Below are positions 42,000-64,000 of a stretch of 64,000 nucleotides of DNA, piece by piece. Under the pieces are notes generated by a model. It ran no database searches. It had not been told where the DNA came from and worked only from the letters and a program-made list of their open reading frames with translations. Position numbers and translations under genes: made by a program. Positions within the stretch are counted from its first letter, which is position 1; each line of letters starts with the position of its first letter. Source of the DNA: Lonicera japonica (taxonomy: Eukaryota > Streptophyta > Magnoliopsida > Dipsacales > Caprifoliaceae); NCBI GenBank assembly GCA_021464415.1, contig CM038471.1, positions 71,960,851 to 72,024,850 on the forward strand, given 5' to 3'.

Positions 42000-43883
42000 C
42001 ACAATACACTCGCGCGCTAGTTTATCAAGTCATTAAAATAATAATTGTATTATACTATACAGCTGGGTCAATTTATAAAATTCCACGTCTTTAAGTATAA
42101 ATAAATAATTTTAAGAAAACAAAGAAATCATTCAATTCATTTGTGAAGACCACGTACTTTGAGATCTGGATGATATATATCGTGTTGATTTTAAATATAA
42201 GCACCAACCACATGTATGTATATTTTTATTTTACTATTTTTAAATTAATTATGTTTATATCAATACAGACTCCGTTCCTAGTTTTTGAGACCTTTGATAT
42301 ATCACATACATATTGGTGGTAAGTGGGTACGTACAATGATTCACATATGATATATAAGATTAAAAATTACTTATTTTTTTCAAGATTTAATTTGTGGATT
42401 CATAGCTAGCGAAGCAAATTAATTTTTAGGGAATTGAAGGGCAGGGAGATATAGGCTCAAACTCCTATTAGGGCTTAGGTTGAAATCTGATGACAGACCA
42501 TTTCAAATTTGACATTCTAATTATTGACTGTATTTTTTTTAGACCTATTATGTACGTATTTGTGTAATTGGGGGCGTTCAATTCATTAAAATATAAAGAT
42601 TAACTTGAATAATCAATTCAAACGGATGACTGAGTTAGCTAGATACAAACACCAAATCAAAAGATAAAAGATATCACAATCAAAGAGTTACAACTTCCAC
42701 ATTTATATATACAGGTTTATATATAAGAATGTACGTGTTACTTTTCATCTGTCTTAATTTATACTGGGATGATTATTCTTAAGTAGCCTCAATTGAATGG
42801 CCTCCAGCTTTACTTGTTCGAGCACTCATGGTGCAAGTAATTAGGGTAAGTAAGATAAATTTACACTACTTTAAGCATTGCTTAAATGCATAAGGTGGAC
42901 ACAATACTTAAATGCGTTTGGATGTGACTCTCCGTCTCTTACTTCTTCTATTTTTACTCTATCTCTTTAAGTTCTCTCTTAAAATATAATATAATATTTA
43001 TTTTATCTCTCTCATTTTATCATACCACTAACATACCATTATTTCAAAAGCCAAGTACATACTATATTTACTATATAGACCCCAAAGTTTGTCATTGTGG
43101 ATGCTCTTATATATGTCATTGCCAACCCAGCATTGTAATTGATTAATCTCATCTAATAAAATAAAAATAAAAGCATGCAAGTTGAGTGTTGAAATCACTT
43201 AAATATACAGATGGCAATGGGTGAAATTTGGCTAAACCCGACCTCTTTATAAATCCAACTGATCGAAGTTCAACTAGTGTCGGTTCATTTTTTATTTTAA
43301 AAAATTCGAACCAGCCCCCAATGGTATATGTGTAAACTCATACCTACCCCCAACTGAGATAATTATTAGCGTATTTAAAGAAAAAAATTATATCATGTGA
43401 GATCAGACAGGTTAAATTGATCTGTGCAAACTTGAACACCTGGTTTTTAGTTTAAAAGCTAAACCCGCCTTGGTGTTAAAAAAAATTAATAAATACTAAG
43501 GTCAAATCAAGCAGGTTAATTTTGTTTTATTTTCAGGATATATTTATTCACCTAATTTTAGAATAAATATGAGTTCTAGCTTTTAATTGTTGATTATGGT
43601 TAAGTTACTGTTTTTTAAGGGTAATTTAGACTTTGGATGCCGAAATTTATCAAAATTAGTGTTTGGGTGTCATTTTAGATGGGATTTGGTGATTAAACCA
43701 GTCAACGTTGTCTCTCTCAATATTTTACACATTCTTATAATTTTGCCCCACCCATTAAATAAAGACAATTATTCAAATGTACGTGTTTATTGTGGATTTA
43801 TGTATTTATAGGTGAGTGACACTAAATTTAATATTTAGCGGATAACACTGCTCATGTATCTTCCTAATTTTGAGGAATACATA

Positions 43884-43915
<32 letters not shown>

Positions 43916-45767
43916 GTTTTTCCCTCAACTCAACATCATCTTCGCAATATTTCCAAATATATATAGTTATCTATTATGATGAATTCGATTAATTTTTATA
44001 ATCAAGTATTTTAATAGATCTTAAAATATGCACGTCTGTTCATGATTAATTTCAATGGTATGGCATTTTAAAAGATGGTGGACTTAATTGGGACGTGCAA
44101 AGGATATTGAAGATATTGGACCTATCTGGTTAAGCATTTGGGATTATTTAGCTGGTTCATAAAGTATTAACTTAATTTCAATAATTATATCAAATCAAAT
44201 TAATTGAGAATCTCACGTGGAATTGGTGAAAAATATGAAGGTTAATTAATTAACCTCTTTATTAACAGTATAGTGATTTAAAACAGCTATATATAATTCA
44301 TAGTTACTATTTTAGTTTTACATATCTAGAGAAAAAAAGAAGAAGAAGAAGAATATAGAAGAAGCTATTTTGACATAATAACGATTAAGAATAAAATCAA
44401 TTTATTATAAATATTTATTATTCCGAAAAAAAAAAAGGCGTCTCTTCATTTGATATAGATGATCCCCACACACAAGTGAGCTTTAAGCCTTAAAAAAAAG
44501 AAAATCTTTTTTAAAAAATTCTTTTAACTAACCATGTTTCTAGCTAGTCTATATTTAATTGAGAGGGAGGGAATTGCATGTTAAACTGAGCCTTCCGAAT
44601 GATATTAAAAAAAATATATGTTGAAAAAGTTCTACGTAAGTACGTAGTGGTTTAGTCTATAAAAAAATTAGGCTTTGGCTCAAATATTTGTTTTTAATCC
44701 AAAAGTTTTGGATTTTAGCTCAAATTATTATTTTAATTATTAATTTGATTAATTTATAATATATTTATATTGCAAATTTCCTTCTCTTTTTAATCAGTAC
44801 AAGTAATTAATATAGATAGGTGTTTGATCTTGGGGGAAGAGAACAGTATGGGAGTTTCAAGAATCAAGCGCAAGACCTCTTGGTTAACAACCAAGACTTA
44901 TACCACTTAATCCATCCAATCAAATGTGCCCTTGATAATACTTGTCATCTCTTGCTATCTAAAAACCCTAATCTTCTTCATTTTGGAGTTAAGTAATTGG
45001 TTATTAGTAGTGTATAATTATAATCTCTAGTAGTATCCTAACTGAGTTCTCTACTTCTTTAAAAAAAAATTGCATGTCCCTCCCAAAGCAAACTCTCATT
45101 CTTCTAACATTTTAACCAATTCCAATCACTCTTTCTTCATGTGATACTGAAACACAAACTAATATAGAGAGAGAGAAGAAGAGAAGATGGGAAAAAGCGG
45201 CAAATGGACTCGTAGTCGATGAGGGGCGATTGACGCAATTTTAAATGCGTGCTTCTAAAAATACTCCCTCTGATCGATATTAGAGATAAATTTCCCCTCT
45301 GACAAAAATACTCCCATTAGAAACTGACAAGTGTTTCATTTGAGGATTTAAAATTGGGCCGAAATAAATAGTCAATCATCACGTAAAGATTCTCGATCCC
45401 TTTGTATTAGTGACTCAACTCGGTCTTTAAACATTTCTGCCAAGTTTTCCATTTCTTTAATTTATTAATATTTTAAAAAATCTATTTTTTTCTTCTCCCC
45501 AAATCTAATTCCGAGTGTATATATTGATCCTTGTATTGCTTATAGCCATATATATACATATTAAAACAAGTTTTAAATATATAAGAGAGAGAGAGAGAGA
45601 AGAGACGACTTGAGTCCATATATATTTAAGGAAATTAAACTGCTTATTTATTTATTTATTAAATAAAAACAATTAAGACACAACATGCATGTAGACACAT
45701 ATATATTATTTAGTTTCTCATGTTGGGGGTACCAACCACTTATTTAATTAAGACATATAGGGTGGGC
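42000..45767. other. Spacer between the two beta-glucosidase genes
   Basis: This is the upstream region of copy 1 and the downstream region of copy 2. It is AT-rich, with (AAG)n at about 44336-44362, (TA)n at about 43890-43915 and (GA)n at about 45585-45603. A 74-codon plus-strand frame (43587-43811) has no recognisable domain. I see no gene here. It is the place to look for the breakpoint of the tandem duplication. Confidence 0.5.

Positions 45768-64000
<18,233 letters not shown>

Overview
The window is nuclear DNA from a flowering plant, almost certainly a eudicot. It has spliced plant gene families with GT-AG introns, AT-rich intergenic DNA, and dense layered plant transposons (Ty1/copia, Cassandra, CACTA, hAT, Mutator-like, Tourist/Stowaway MITEs, LINE). 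I saw no bacterial operon, CRISPR array or organellar gene. I cannot name the species.

Four host genes are supported exon by exon. (1) A plus-strand type-2 (plastid) 13-lipoxygenase, ATG 3605 to stop 11728, 9 exons, 899 aa. (2) A minus-strand O-fucosyltransferase-family gene (GT106), 18383 down to 13314, 6 exons, 579 aa, convergent with the lipoxygenase. (3) and (4) Two head-to-tail minus-strand GH1 beta-glucosidases. Copy 1 is complete (41922 down to 33512, 13 exons, 517 aa). Copy 2 starts beyond the right edge; exons 3 (partial) to 13 lie between 64000 and 45768. In every gene the exon lengths and phases sum to an open frame.

Layout: 1-3604 upstream DNA with mobile-element remnants; 3605-11728 lipoxygenase; 11729-13313 convergent spacer; 13314-18383 O-fucosyltransferase; 18384-33511 a transposon-rich block containing a 4.6 kb hAT element (23458-28050), itself split by an inverted-LTR Cassandra (25737-26968) and a long-TIR element (27016-27825), then a putative solo LTR and an array of palindromes (32235-32620); 33512-41922 beta-glucosidase 1; 41923-45767 spacer; 45768-64000 beta-glucosidase 2. 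The introns of copy 2 hold a Mutator-like element (intron 12), a 6.4 kb CACTA element carrying a broken bHLH gene fragment (intron 11), a MITE (intron 10), and a solo LTR into which a young 5.7 kb copia element has jumped (intron 5). About 14 kb has been added to a gene whose visible exons remain intact.

The strongest unusual signals are: the Cassandra insertion whose two outer ends are both LTR 3' ends yet is flanked by a perfect 5-bp target duplication; the CACTA element with a captured bHLH DNA-binding region; the nine-unit palindrome array between the transposon block and beta-glucosidase 1; and the tandem GH1 pair, which acts as a natural clock for dating insertions because one copy often preserves the empty site. 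I see no coherent new multi-gene system.
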